Positions 8,335 through 16,755 are shown, numbered from the stretch's first letter. The stretch is 64,000 bases of DNA from Cryobacterium sp. N22 (GCF_002929555.1 NZ_PJJP01000036.1:124001-188000), one strand, 5' to 3'. Translations and numbers: made by a program. Notes: generated by a model from the letters alone, not told the origin.

Positions 8335-9678
8335 ATGTACGACCTGGTCATCCGCTCGGCCCGTGTGCTCGCCGAGCACGGTTTCACCCCGGCCGCCGTC
8401 GCGATCACGCGCGGTCTCATCCGAATGATCGCCCCGGTGGAAGCGCCGCTTCAGGCCCGCATCGACCTGGCCCTCCCGGCCGGCCAGGTGCTGCAGCCGG
8501 GCATCGTCGACACCCACGTGCACGTCAACGAACCCGGCCGCACCGACTGGGAGGGCTTTGGCAGCGCCACCCGCGCCGCCGCGGCCGGCGGGGTGACCAC
8601 GATCGTCGACATGCCGCTGAACAGCATCCCGCCGACCACGACCGTGCCCGCGCTCGAGCTCAAGCGCGCCGCCGCCGCGCCCCAGGCCACGGTCAACGTG
8701 GGCTTCTGGGGCGGCGCCATTCCCGGCAACCTCGGCTCCCTTCAGCCGCTGCACGACGCGGGGGTCTTCGGCTTCAAGGCTTTTCTCTCCCCCTCCGGCG
8801 TCGACGAGTTCCCGCACCTCTCCCCGGTACAACTCGAGGCCGCGGCCACCGAGATCGCCGGGTTCGGCGGCCTGCTCGTGGTGCACGCCGAAGACCCCGC
8901 CGTGCTGGAAAGCTCCGAGAACGCCGGCGGCACCGGCTACCTGGACTTCGTCGCCAGCCGGCCGGATGCAGCCGAGGACGCCGCGATCGCCCGGGTGATC
9001 GACGTGGTGCGGCGCACCGGCGTGCGCGCCCACATCCTGCACCTCTCCTCAGCGCAGGTTCTGCCGCGGCTGGCCGCGGCGCGCGCCGAGGGCCTGCCGA
9101 TCACCGTGGAGACCTGCCCGCACTACCTGAGCTTCGCCGCCGAGAGCATCGCCGACGGCGCCACGGCGTTCAAGTGCTGCCCGCCGATCCGCGGCGAGGG
9201 CAACCGCGACCTGCTCTGGCAGGGCCTGGCCGACGGTGTCATCGACCTCATCGCCTCCGATCACTCCCCCGCCACCCGGGAACTCAAGCTCGGCCACGGC
9301 GGCGACTTCGGCCTGGCCTGGGGCGGCATTTCCGGCCTGCAGCTGAGCCTGCCCGCCGTGTGGACGGCCGCCAGGGCCCGCGGCCTCCCGCTCGAGCAGG
9401 TGCTGCGCTGGATGAGCCGCGCCACGGCCGACTTCGTGGGCCTGCCGGCCGGGCGGATCAGGGTCGGCGCCGCCGCTGACCTGGTGGCCTTTGCGCCCGA
9501 GGAGTCCTTCACCGTGAACGTCGACACCCTGCGGCACAAGAACCGGGTGAGCGCCTTCGACGGCGCCACCCTGTTCGGCCGGGTGCACACCACCTGGCTG
9601 GCCGGAAACGTGATCTACGCGGCCGACGACGACGCATCCGGCCGGCCCCCTGCCGGTCGACTGCTGAGCGCCCGTTGA
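8335..9678 (+). CDS. allB: Allantoinase
   Basis: This enzyme hydrolyses (S)-allantoin to allantoate. The 447-residue cyclic amidohydrolase shows the metal-binding HVH at residues 61-63 (DTHVHVNEPGR), the bridging carboxylated-lysine motif GFKAFLSPSG, ILHLSSAQ and SDHSPA, as in bacterial AllB. The ATG at 8335 follows GAGGAGGAG; the longer in-frame start at 8233 would read through the ribosome binding site. It is followed closely by uricase and guanine deaminase on the same strand, so the three are probably co-transcribed. Dihydropyrimidinase is the main alternative, but context and the EPGRT motif favour allantoinase. Confidence 0.93.
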   Translation: MYDLVIRSARVLAEHGFTPAAVAITRGLIRMIAPVEAPLQARIDLALPAGQVLQPGIVDTHVHVNEPGRTDWEGFGSATRAAAAGGVTTIVDMPLNSIPPTTTVPALELKRAAAAPQATVNVGFWGGAIPGNLGSLQPLHDAGVFGFKAFLSPSGVDEFPHLSPVQLEAAATEIAGFGGLLVVHAEDPAVLESSENAGGTGYLDFVASRPDAAEDAAIARVIDVVRRTGVRAHILHLSSAQVLPRLAAARAEGLPITVETCPHYLSFAAESIADGATAFKCCPPIRGEGNRDLLWQGLADGVIDLIASDHSPATRELKLGHGGDFGLAWGGISGLQLSLPAVWTAARARGLPLEQVLRWMSRATADFVGLPAGRIRVGAAADLVAFAPEESFTVNVDTLRHKNRVSAFDGATLFGRVHTTWLAGNVIYAADDDASGRPPAGRLLSAR

Positions 9679-9728
9679 CCCGAACTTTTTCGAACACAGC
9701 ATCAGGTACGAACCAGAAGGAGCACCCC

Positions 9729-10637
9729 ATGTCGATAGTTCTCGGACCCAACCGCTATGGCAAGGCGGAGAACCGTGTCGTGCGCATCTACCGCGACACG
9801 CCCCGCCACGAGATCCACGACATCAGTGTCTCCACAGCCCTGCACGGCGACTTCGCCGACGCGCACCTCGCCGGCGACCAGCTGCAGGTGCTGCCCACCG
9901 ACACCCAGAAGCAGACCGCGTACTCCTTCGCCAAGGAGAAGGGCCTGCTCTCGATCGAGAGCTACGGCCTCGACCTGGCCTGCCACTTCGTCGACCACAT
10001 CGCCTCCGTGGCGGGCTCCAGGGTGGAGATCGAGGAGTTCGCCTGGGAGCGCGTCGTCGTGGACGGCACCGAGCACGACCACACCTGGGTTCGACGCGGC
10101 CAGGAGGTGCGCACCGCGGCGATCTCGGTCGAGGGCACCGATGACCAGCAGCGGATCTGGGTGGTCGGCGGCCTGAAAGACCTGACCCTGCTCAAGTCCA
10201 CCGGCTCGGAGTTCTCCGGGTTCATGCAGGACCCGTACACACTGCTTCAGCCCACCACCGACAGGGTGATGGCCACCTCCCTCACAGCCGGCTGGCGGTT
10301 CACCGACCACACCGAGGTGGACTGGGAGGCCACCTACGCCGGAATCTCCGCGCTGCTGAAGACGCAGTTCGCCGTGGTGCACTCCCTCGCGCTGCAGCAG
10401 ACCCTGTACAAGATGGGCGAGGCCGTGCTCCAGGCGTACCCGAACATCGCCGAGATCCGCCTCTCCGCGCCCAACAAGCACCACTTCCTCTACGACCTGT
10501 CGCCGTTCGGCGTGGAGAACAACAACGAGGTCTACCACGCGGCCGACCGGCCATACGGGCTCATCCAGGCCACCGTCATGCACGACGACGCCACGGATGC
10601 CGGCCCCGCGTGGGACTCCTACACCGGGCTGGTCTGA
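9729..10637 (+). CDS. Urate oxidase (uricase), cofactor-independent
   Basis: This uricase converts urate and O2 to 5-hydroxyisourate and H2O2. The 302-residue protein has the two tunnelling-fold halves. Visible landmarks include GKAENRVVRI near the start, the active-site region HGDFADAHLAGD and PTDTQKQTAYSFAKE (Thr/Asp/Lys triad area), VGGLKDLTLLKSTGSEFSGF and the C-terminal LSAPNKHHFLYDL. Length and motifs fit the homotetrameric PucL-type uricases without an OHCU decarboxylase fusion. The start ATG follows AGAAGGAG; the frame upstream to 9675 is non-coding. It lies 50 bp after allB. Confidence 0.96.
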   Translation: MSIVLGPNRYGKAENRVVRIYRDTPRHEIHDISVSTALHGDFADAHLAGDQLQVLPTDTQKQTAYSFAKEKGLLSIESYGLDLACHFVDHIASVAGSRVEIEEFAWERVVVDGTEHDHTWVRRGQEVRTAAISVEGTDDQQRIWVVGGLKDLTLLKSTGSEFSGFMQDPYTLLQPTTDRVMATSLTAGWRFTDHTEVDWEATYAGISALLKTQFAVVHSLALQQTLYKMGEAVLQAYPNIAEIRLSAPNKHHFLYDLSPFGVENNNEVYHAADRPYGLIQATVMHDDATDAGPAWDSYTGLV

Positions 10638-10639
10638 GC

Positions 10640-12067
10640 GTGTCGAACCTGGCCGCCGGGTCGTTGGGGCAGGTCTACCTCGGCCACGTCTTCCACGTGG
10701 CCGGCTCTCCCACCCTCGCCGAGGCGCCGGCGCACCTGGTGTCGCTGCCGCAGGGCGCGCTGGTCACCGCCGTTGACGGAACCATCGCCTGGGTCGGCCG
10801 TGCCGCCGACCTGCCCGCGGACTTCGCGGCCCTGCCGGTCACCGATACCCACGGCGGCTTCATCCTGCCCGGCTTCGTCGACACCCACGTGCACTTTCCG
10901 CAGACCTATTCCACGGATGCCTACGGCGGCGGCCAGCTGCTCGAGTGGCTGGACAACTGCGTCTTCCCCGCCGAGACCCGGCTGCAGAACGACGAGTTCG
11001 CCGCCGCCATTGCCCGCGACTTCACCCGGCGGCGCACCGCGGCCGGCACCACGAGCGCCCTGGTGTTCGGCTCGGCATTCCCGCACGCCCAGGACGCGCT
11101 GTTCGCCGAATCGGAGCGGGCCGGGCTGCGGCTGGTCAGCGGGCGCGGCATCCAGACCGTCGGCCCCGACTCGGCCGGCGCCCTGATCACTTCGGAGGCC
11201 ATGGCGCTTGACCTGGTCGGCGACGAGATCTCCCGCTGGCACGCCCGCGACACCGGAGACCCCCGCACGGCGCTGCTCCAGGTGGCCGTGGTGCCCAGGT
11301 TCAGCCTGTCGGTGACACCGCACACCCTCGCGGCGCTCGGTGAGCTCTACGACGGCGTGCGCGATCGGGGCGTCTATTTCCACAGCCACCTCAACGAGAA
11401 CAACCGCCCCGAGACCGGCGAGATCGACGTGGTGAAGTCGATCTACCAGGTCGAGAACTACCTGGACACCTACGACGGCAAGTTCCTGCCCGGCTCAGCG
11501 GTGGGCGGGTCGAGCCTGCTCGGCCGGCGCAGCATCCTCGCGCACGCGGTGCACTGCGAGGACGTCGAGCTGGTCCGCCTGGCCGAGACCGGTTCGTCGA
11601 TCGCGCACTGCCCCACCTCGCAGCAGTTCCTCGGCTCCGGCACCATGCCGTGGACCCGCACCACCGGCTTCGGCGTGAACGTGGCGCTGGGTTCCGACAT
11701 CGGCGCCGGCGACGAGTGGCTGATGAGCCGGGTGCTCAACGACTGCTTCAAGGTGCACCTGTCCGAACCGGGCGACGCCGGCCTGTCGATCAGCCCCGCC
11801 GAGCTGCTCTTCACCGCTACCCTGGCCGGCGCGCGTGCGCTGGACATGGAGGAGCGCTACGGCAACCTCGACGTGGGCAAGGATGCCGACTTTCTGCTCA
11901 TCGAGCCCGACAGGTGGGAGCCGCTCGCGGCGGTGCTGGCCAACGGCATCCGCGCCGACGACGAGGCGATGGCCACCGACCAGACCCTCTTCGCCCTGCT
12001 GATGGCCCTGCGCCAGCCGGCCATCACGGGCGTCTACGTGCGCGGTCGCCGGGTGACGGCGCCCTAG
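10640..12067 (+). CDS. guaD: Guanine deaminase
   Basis: Hydrolyses guanine to xanthine and ammonia. The 475-residue amidohydrolase has the first metal site FVDTHVHFPQTYSTDAYGGGQLLEWL, HSHLNEN, the second-half histidine SILAHAVHCEDVE, HCPTSQQFLGSG and GSDIGAGDEWLM, all typical of bacterial GuaD. The GTG at 10640 lies 2 nt after the uricase stop and has no clear Shine-Dalgarno sequence, so translation is probably coupled; the frame upstream to 10610 overlaps uricase. With the adenine deaminase-like enzyme and xanthine dehydrogenase it feeds the uricase route. Confidence 0.94.
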   Translation: MSNLAAGSLGQVYLGHVFHVAGSPTLAEAPAHLVSLPQGALVTAVDGTIAWVGRAADLPADFAALPVTDTHGGFILPGFVDTHVHFPQTYSTDAYGGGQLLEWLDNCVFPAETRLQNDEFAAAIARDFTRRRTAAGTTSALVFGSAFPHAQDALFAESERAGLRLVSGRGIQTVGPDSAGALITSEAMALDLVGDEISRWHARDTGDPRTALLQVAVVPRFSLSVTPHTLAALGELYDGVRDRGVYFHSHLNENNRPETGEIDVVKSIYQVENYLDTYDGKFLPGSAVGGSSLLGRRSILAHAVHCEDVELVRLAETGSSIAHCPTSQQFLGSGTMPWTRTTGFGVNVALGSDIGAGDEWLMSRVLNDCFKVHLSEPGDAGLSISPAELLFTATLAGARALDMEERYGNLDVGKDADFLLIEPDRWEPLAAVLANGIRADDEAMATDQTLFALLMALRQPAITGVYVRGRRVTAP

Positions 12068-12077
12068 GGAGCATCCG

Positions 12078-12091
12078 GAGGCACGTGCCTC
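12078..12091. terminator. Short perfect palindrome between convergent genes
   Basis: GAGGCACGTGCCTC is fully self-complementary and lies directly between the stops of guaD and the convergent membrane gene. It may act as a bidirectional terminator, although it has no T-tract. Confidence 0.35.
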
Positions 12092-12460
12092 TCAGCCCAG
12101 GAGCATCAGCGAACCGAGCAGCACCACGATCGGGGCCAGCAGCAGCACGCCGATCCCGCCGAGTAGGCCCGTCAGCGCGGGACCGCGGCGATACCCGCCG
12201 AGCCTCACCGCCCGGCCGGCGCCGATGGCGCCCAGGGCGATCGCCCAGATGGCCAGCGCCATCGCCACCAGAAACCCCAGCCAGGACACGAACACTCCCA
12301 GACTCTGCGTCGAGGACAGCCCGACGGCGAATACCCAGGAGCCGACCACTACCCCGAGTGCCCACAGGAAAACGGTGCGGGCCTGGATCGCGATCTGATT
12401 GTTGTTCCAGCCGTCGGCGGGAACGGCTGGCGGCGGTGCCCACTTCGTCGGTGCGCTCAT
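12092..12460 (-). CDS. Small membrane protein of unknown function
   Basis: This 122-residue protein has a proline-rich N-terminus (MSAPTKWAPPPAVPADGWN) followed by three hydrophobic segments. The layout recalls DUF4190-like membrane proteins, but I cannot assign a family. The ATG at 12460 is preceded by TACGGT and then 6 nt, which fits a -10 element of a leaderless mRNA. The longer frame to 12736 runs antisense to nothing recognisable and has non-coding composition. It is not obviously connected to purine metabolism. Confidence 0.75.
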   Translation of the reverse strand: MSAPTKWAPPPAVPADGWNNNQIAIQARTVFLWALGVVVGSWVFAVGLSSTQSLGVFVSWLGFLVAMALAIWAIALGAIGAGRAVRLGGYRRGPALTGLLGGIGVLLLAPIVVLLGSLMLLG

Positions 12461-12524
12461 GAGCACACCGTAGCCAGCACAGGTGCCGAGGGGAACCGTT
12501 CGGCGCGGCCAACAGTTGCCCGGG

Positions 12525-13004
12525 TCAGGGTGTCCAGGTGGCCTGGAGCAGCCGTGCGGATGCGGCGAACCCGGCCCGCTCGTACGCGGTGACGGCACCG
12601 GGAGTCGACTGCACGGTGACCCGCTCGAGGCCCGCCTCGAAGGCGCGCGCCAGGACGGCCGCGAGGATCCGTCCGCCGGTGCCGGAGTTCCGTTCGGCGG
12701 GGACGACGTACACGCTCTGCACGTCACCGGAGGCACGCACCGGCGCGCGCGAACTCGGCACCCGAGGAACCGTGGCCAGCCAGGCCATGCCGATGACCGT
12801 CTCCCCGCGCCGCGCGATGGTGCAGTGGTGCGACGCGCCGTTCTCCGCCGCCCACTCGGCGAAGTGCGCCAGGAAGTCGTCGTGGCTCAGAACGGGTGTT
12901 CCCTCGTTCTCGAGCACCCACTGCCAGCGCAGCTCGGCGACTGCGGCCAGATCGTGCGGTTCGGCGCTCTGCACGCTGATCGATGGGCCGGTTTCTTCGG
13001 TCAT
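12525..13004 (-). CDS. GNAT family N-acetyltransferase
   Basis: A 159-residue acetyltransferase of the GNAT superfamily. The acetyl-CoA binding region is visible as VQSVYVVPAERNSGTGGRILAAVL (motif A, R/Q-x-x-G-x-G/A variant), followed by VTVQSTPGAVTAYERAGF (motif B). The substrate is unknown. The start at 13004 has no Shine-Dalgarno sequence but sits 6 nt after CACAAT, a plausible -10 for a leaderless transcript. It is divergent from the VOC gene 70 bp away. Confidence 0.85.
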   Translation of the reverse strand: MTEETGPSISVQSAEPHDLAAVAELRWQWVLENEGTPVLSHDDFLAHFAEWAAENGASHHCTIARRGETVIGMAWLATVPRVPSSRAPVRASGDVQSVYVVPAERNSGTGGRILAAVLARAFEAGLERVTVQSTPGAVTAYERAGFAASARLLQATWTP

Positions 13005-13073
13005 GAGTCGATTGTGGCGGAGCGGACACCCTACGGGCGCGGATACCGGTCGGCTCGCCGCCATACTGGACCC

Positions 13074-13529
13074 ATGACAGCACCGGACGCCGACACACCC
13101 TCGCGGCCGGAGCCGGTGTTCTTCCCGGATCTCGTGCCCGAGCTCCTGATCGAGGATCTCCCTGCCAGCCTGGGCTTCTGGGTCGGGCTCTGCGGCTTCG
13201 AGGTGCTCTACGACCGGCCAGACGACGGCTTCGCCTACCTGCACGCCGGCACCGCGCACCTGATGCTCGAGCAGGTCGGCGTCGGACGCAACTGGATCCC
13301 CGGCGCCCTGGAGCGCCCGCTGGGCCGCGGCATCAACTTCCAGATCATGGTGCCGGACATCGCACCGCTGCTCGAGAACCTCGCCGCGGCCGAGTGGCCG
13401 CTCTTCATGGCCGCCGAAACCAAGTGGTACGACACCGGCGAGACCCGGGCCGGCGTCGCCCAGTTCCTGGTGCAGGACCCGGATGGCTACCTCGTGCGGT
13501 TTTCGTCACGGGTCACGGCTGAGGACTGA
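13074..13529 (+). CDS. VOC family (glyoxalase/bleomycin-resistance-like) protein
   Basis: 151 residues with one VOC module: PELLIEDLPASLGFWVGLCGFEVLYDRPDDGFAYL, then GINFQIMVPDI and VAQFLVQDPDGYLVRF, typical of bleomycin-binding-like proteins. Such proteins bind metals or hydrophobic ligands as dimers. The substrate cannot be predicted. The ATG at 13074 lies 6 nt after CATACT without a ribosome binding site, so a leaderless mRNA is likely. The upstream open frame from 12483 is antisense to the GNAT gene. Confidence 0.85.
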   Translation: MTAPDADTPSRPEPVFFPDLVPELLIEDLPASLGFWVGLCGFEVLYDRPDDGFAYLHAGTAHLMLEQVGVGRNWIPGALERPLGRGINFQIMVPDIAPLLENLAAAEWPLFMAAETKWYDTGETRAGVAQFLVQDPDGYLVRFSSRVTAED

Positions 13530-13623
13530 ACCGGCAGCTGAATCTGTCGTCACCGTCCGGCGGGGTTTCGCGATCACGGCATCCGCGTGGCTCGGTCGCC
13601 CGCACGGGAGTAATCTCACCTTC

Positions 13624-14349
13624 ATGTGCGGCAGATTTGCAATGAACGAAGACGTCGACGACCTGATCCGGGACTTCGTCGCGGCCGGCGGCCGTGCCGG
13701 GGACTGGCGGCCCAGCTACAGCATCGCGCCGACCGACCCGGCCCCCATCGTGCGCGAGTGGCAGCCGGAGGGCGCCGACTCCCCCACCCGGGAGGTGACG
13801 CTGGCCACCTGGGACTGGCCGCAACCGGCCGGGGCGCCGCGCCGCGGGCCGATCATCAACGCCAGGCTGGAAAAACTCGACCAACGCTTCTGGGTCGGCG
13901 CGTTCTCCAACGCCCGCTGCATCGTTCCCATGCTCGGCTACTACGAGTGGACCGGCGAGAAGGGCGCCAAGCAGCCGCACTTCATCCACGGTGACGGCCT
14001 GCTCGCGGCGGCCGGGGTCAGCTGGGCAGCCAAGGATGCCGACGGCGAATGGTCCCGCGTCTTCGCCGTGATCACCCGGGAGGCCAGGGATGCGTCCGGC
14101 GAGGTGCATGACCGGATGCCGGCCTTCCTCGAACCCGACACCTGGCCGACCTGGCTGAACCCGCAGTCGATCACCGAGGCGAACCCCACCGAATCGGCGA
14201 AGAACCGCGCGGCCATGATCGACCTGTTGGATCGAACGTCCACCTCGGTGGCCGCCACCATGCGCACCCGTCTGGTGGACCGCCGCGTCAACAGTGTGCG
14301 GGCCATCGACCCGCAGGATGCCACCCTGGTGGCGGCGCTCGAAACCTAA
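13624..14349 (+). CDS. SRAP (YedK/HMCES) abasic-site processing protein
   Basis: 241 residues with the SOS-response-associated peptidase fold. It starts MCGRF, so Cys2 becomes the N-terminal nucleophile that crosslinks to abasic sites in single-stranded DNA. The conserved Asn (IINARLEKL), Glu (GYYEWTGEKG) and His (VHDRMPAFLE) are present. It protects stalled forks from abasic-site breakage. The start is fixed by Cys2; TAATCT lies 7 nt before the ATG, suggesting a leaderless transcript. No SOS box is visible upstream. Confidence 0.93.
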   Translation: MCGRFAMNEDVDDLIRDFVAAGGRAGDWRPSYSIAPTDPAPIVREWQPEGADSPTREVTLATWDWPQPAGAPRRGPIINARLEKLDQRFWVGAFSNARCIVPMLGYYEWTGEKGAKQPHFIHGDGLLAAAGVSWAAKDADGEWSRVFAVITREARDASGEVHDRMPAFLEPDTWPTWLNPQSITEANPTESAKNRAAMIDLLDRTSTSVAATMRTRLVDRRVNSVRAIDPQDATLVAALET

Positions 14350-14362
14350 CCGGCGGCGGCAC

Positions 14363-14881
14363 CTAACCGGCGGCGATGGCCTGCCGGGCGGCCCGCTGCA
14401 GGTCACTCCCGTCGACCCCCAACTGGCGCAGGGCCCGGCTCACGGTGCCGTGCTCGGCCTCGGCGGCCGCCCACACGACGTGGGCCGAGCGGAGTTCGTG
14501 GCCTCGGCCCGCGCCCTCCTTCGACAGGGCGACGGCTCGCTGGAAGACCTCCTGCAGGCTGCCGGTACTCCGGTACGGGCCCGTGCGGGTGGGCGCCGGC
14601 CCTGTTGGTGGCGACGGCTGGGTTGGCTCGGCCTCTGCCTCGATTCCCACCGACCGGAGGGCCAGCGTGTGCGTCTGGGTGATGGCGGTCCGCACATCCG
14701 CCGCCGTCACATCGAAGGTGGCGAACGCGCGTCGTGCGGAGTCATCGGGCAACGCCAGCACCGCCAACAGCAGATGCTCGGCCCCCGGCACCTCGTCGCC
14801 CAGTGCCGCGGCCTCCTGTTCGGCCGCCGTGAACAGCGCGTTCATGATCCGGATGTCTGCGATCGCCTGTCGAATTCCCAT
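14363..14881 (-). CDS. Clp N-domain protein
   Basis: 172 residues with Clp amino-terminal repeats: MNALFTAAEQEAAALGDEVPGAEHLLLAVLALPDDSARR and a second copy LQEVFQRAVALSKEGAGRGHELRSAHVVWAA. There is no AAA+ ATPase domain, so it may act as a stand-alone adaptor or binding protein rather than an unfoldase. A GAAGGG ribosome binding site precedes the ATG. It lies 61 bp downstream of a small HTH gene and is probably co-transcribed with it. Such HTH/Clp-N pairs recur in actinobacteria; the function is not established. Confidence 0.88.
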   Translation of the reverse strand: MGIRQAIADIRIMNALFTAAEQEAAALGDEVPGAEHLLLAVLALPDDSARRAFATFDVTAADVRTAITQTHTLALRSVGIEAEAEPTQPSPPTGPAPTRTGPYRSTGSLQEVFQRAVALSKEGAGRGHELRSAHVVWAAAEAEHGTVSRALRQLGVDGSDLQRAARQAIAAG

Positions 14882-14942
14882 GTCAGAAGCCCTTCGTTGT
14901 CGGTGGTGCGCGTTGTCGGTGGTGCGCGTCGTCGTTGCCGTA

Positions 14943-15161
14943 CTAGTCCAGGGGCGCGCGACGCTGCGGCGAGAGCCGCTTGTGCGCCGCCTGCGCCGTC
15001 ATGCCGAGCGCCTGGCCGATCTGGTTCCAGGTCCAGCCCTGCTCGAGGGCATGGTCCACCGCCGAACGCTCCAGCCGAGCCGACAGCCGGCGCAAGGCGA
15101 CAACGGCCGCGAAGGCTTCGTCCGGGTGGTCCGGGGTGGGAATCTCGCTGGTCTCGAACAT
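14943..15161 (-). CDS. Small helix-turn-helix regulator
   Basis: A 72-residue protein with a DNA-binding helix-turn-helix near its C-terminus (LEQGWTWNQIGQALGMTAQAAHKRLSPQRR). It is encoded just upstream of the Clp N-domain gene. The start codon is 2 nt from a palindrome that includes the -10 element, so the mRNA is probably leaderless and the protein may repress its own promoter. The targets are inferred from this arrangement only. Confidence 0.85.
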   Translation of the reverse strand: MFETSEIPTPDHPDEAFAAVVALRRLSARLERSAVDHALEQGWTWNQIGQALGMTAQAAHKRLSPQRRAPLD

Positions 15162-15163
15162 GC

Positions 15164-15206
15164 ATCAACTTTAGTTGATATCACTCGCTCGGTCAACCAA
15201 AGTTGA
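15164..15206 (-). promoter_or_regulatory. Promoter with two operator palindromes for the HTH/Clp-N pair
   Basis: On the minus strand, TTGACC (15196-15191) and TAAAGT (15173-15168) are separated by exactly 17 nt, and the start codon begins 6 nt after the -10. Two palindromes overlap these boxes: ATCAACTTTAGTTGAT (15164-15179, 7-bp arms) covers the -10, and TCAACCAAAGTTGA (15193-15206, 5-bp arms) overlaps the -35. They share the consensus TCAACN4GTTGA, with centres 28 bp apart. This is a good fit to an autorepressed, leaderless promoter. Confidence 0.7.
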
Positions 15207-15305
15207 TGAGAAATCCTGCACCTGTGCTGCCGGACACCGCTAGGTTGGGCAGCACAACCAGTGATATTGCCGCTGACCTGCTGTTGCACTCACAGATAGG
15301 ACACC

Positions 15306-15833
15306 ATGCCCGCGAATCTCTCCGCCCGCGCCATCCTCTGGATCGGTATCGGCCTGGTGGCCGCCAGCGTCCTCCTCCAACTCGTCCGCGACATCACCTT
15401 CCGGCTCGTGGATCAGGACTCGCTCCAAGACCTGGCCGACAGCTGGCTGTTCGACTCCGTCTACCTCGCCCTGACCTTGCTCGTCCCCCTCGGCGCGATG
15501 CTGATCGCGACATTCTTCGTCGCACGACTCATCGAGCGCGGCCCGGAAAGTGCCGCGCGGCCCGCCGACCGCGTCACTGCCGCCGGGGTGTTCTGGACGG
15601 GCATCGTCCTCACCCTGCTCGGCCTCCTGGTGGGCGCCTCGTTGGAAAGCTGGATGGGCACGCTCGTCGCGCAGGGGCGCCCGAGCATCGCCCTGGACGC
15701 TCTCAACATCGTCGTCAGTCCGCTGCGAAACGTCGTGATTCCGCTTGGCCTCGCGCTTCTGCCGGCCTCCGTGCTGATGAAGAAGCTCGAGGGTCGCAGC
15801 CGGACGGCTCAGCTGCCCCGATACGTGGAGTAG
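15306..15833 (+). CDS. Membrane protein of unknown function
   Basis: 175 residues with about four hydrophobic segments (ILWIGIGLVAASVLLQLV; SVYLALTLLVPLGAMLIATFFVA; GVFWTGIVLTLLGLLVGASLE; NVVIPLGLALLPASVLM). No family recognised. GATAGGA precedes the ATG. Its last 25 bases overlap the end of uraH on the other strand, so the two genes converge and share sequence. Confidence 0.75.
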   Translation: MPANLSARAILWIGIGLVAASVLLQLVRDITFRLVDQDSLQDLADSWLFDSVYLALTLLVPLGAMLIATFFVARLIERGPESAARPADRVTAAGVFWTGIVLTLLGLLVGASLESWMGTLVAQGRPSIALDALNIVVSPLRNVVIPLGLALLPASVLMKKLEGRSRTAQLPRYVE

Positions 15834-16153
15834 GCGAACGGGCTGAGCAGCAGCGGCACGTGATAGTGCGCTGACTCGTCGTCCAGCTCGAAGATGATGG
15901 TGACGTAGGGGTAGAACGTGCTCTGGCCGCGGGCCGAGAAGTAGCTGCCGGTCTCGAAGGTGATGCGGTAGCGGCCCGCGGATACGGCCTCGGGGCCGAG
16001 GTCGGCGACCCGGCCGTCGGCATCCGTCTGCGCCGTGGCGAGTTCGCGCCAACCGCCGTCGAGCTGCTGCTCCAGGACCACGCCCACGGAGGCCGCGGGG
16101 CTGCCGGACACGGCGTCGAGCACGTGCGTGGTGATGTGGCTGCGCGCGCTCAT
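15809..16153 (-). CDS. uraH: 5-hydroxyisourate hydrolase
   Basis: 114 residues of the transthyretin-like family. It hydrolyses 5-hydroxyisourate, the uricase product, to OHCU. Diagnostic features are the N-terminal HITTHVLDAVSGSPA (catalytic His), the RYRITFETGSYF region, HYHVPLLLSPFAYSTYRGS and the C-terminal tetrapeptide YRGS that defines HIU hydrolases. The ATG overlaps the stop of the OHCU decarboxylase gene by 4 nt, giving translational coupling of two consecutive steps. Confidence 0.97.
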   Translation of the reverse strand: MSARSHITTHVLDAVSGSPAASVGVVLEQQLDGGWRELATAQTDADGRVADLGPEAVSAGRYRITFETGSYFSARGQSTFYPYVTIIFELDDESAHYHVPLLLSPFAYSTYRGS

Positions 16154-16701
16154 CCCCGGGTGTCCCGCGGGGCTGGTGAGTCGGTGGCTTCGGTTTCCTG
16201 CACCGAGTCATCCTGCCACTGCCGGGCGAGAACCCCTAACCGGAGCAGGGCGATGTCGCGCAGCTCCGAGCCGACGATGGCGGCCTCGGTGGTCTCGTCG
16301 AGGGTGAGCCGGCGCTGCAGCTCGGTGAGGATCTCCCGGCGGCTGCGGCCCGCGGCGCGGATGAGGAACACCCTGTCGAAGCGCTCCTCGTAGACCCGGT
16401 TGCCGTCGGCGATGGCCGCCGCGAGGTCGGCGTCGTCGGCATCCACCGCGGCCTGTTCGGCGCGGGAGAAGCCCGCGGCCTGCGAGGTGCCGCGCGGTTT
16501 CTCGCCGATGCGCGGATGCTCGGCCATGGCTTGGTCGATCTCGCTCCGGGGCAGCGGCGTCGCGGCGGCCCTGGCCGCCTCGGTGAGGTCGGCGACCGAG
16601 GCGAAGGGCGCCCTGGCGGCCACCTCGTCGGCCCAGCGCGGAACGGCCAGGCAGGCCAGGAGTGCGGTGCGCAGGTCGTCGCCGACGGGAATCGTGGTCA
16701 T
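16150..16701 (-). CDS. OHCU decarboxylase
   Basis: 183 residues. It decarboxylates 2-oxo-4-hydroxy-4-carboxy-5-ureidoimidazoline to (S)-allantoin, the last step of the uricase branch. The catalytic motif AEHPRIGEKP (His and downstream Glu) is present, followed by EQAAVDADDADLAAAIADGNRVYEERFDRVFLIRAAGRS, the conserved substrate-binding stretch. The ATG at 16701 follows GGAGGA; upstream frame to 17301 is antisense to the cytidylyltransferase gene. It forms a two-gene operon with uraH. Confidence 0.95.
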   Translation of the reverse strand: MTTIPVGDDLRTALLACLAVPRWADEVAARAPFASVADLTEAARAAATPLPRSEIDQAMAEHPRIGEKPRGTSQAAGFSRAEQAAVDADDADLAAAIADGNRVYEERFDRVFLIRAAGRSRREILTELQRRLTLDETTEAAIVGSELRDIALLRLGVLARQWQDDSVQETEATDSPAPRDTRG

Positions 16702-16742
16702 GGGGTCCTCCGGATAGACGTAACAGCCCGGACCGCGGCCCG

Positions 16743-16748
16743 TACGAT
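16743..16748 (+). promoter_or_regulatory. -10 element of probable leaderless promoter
   Basis: TACGAT lies 7 nt before the ATG at 16756, with GTAACA 17 nt upstream (16720-16725) as a possible -35. No Shine-Dalgarno sequence is present. Confidence 0.4.
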
Positions 16749-16755
16749 GACAGGC

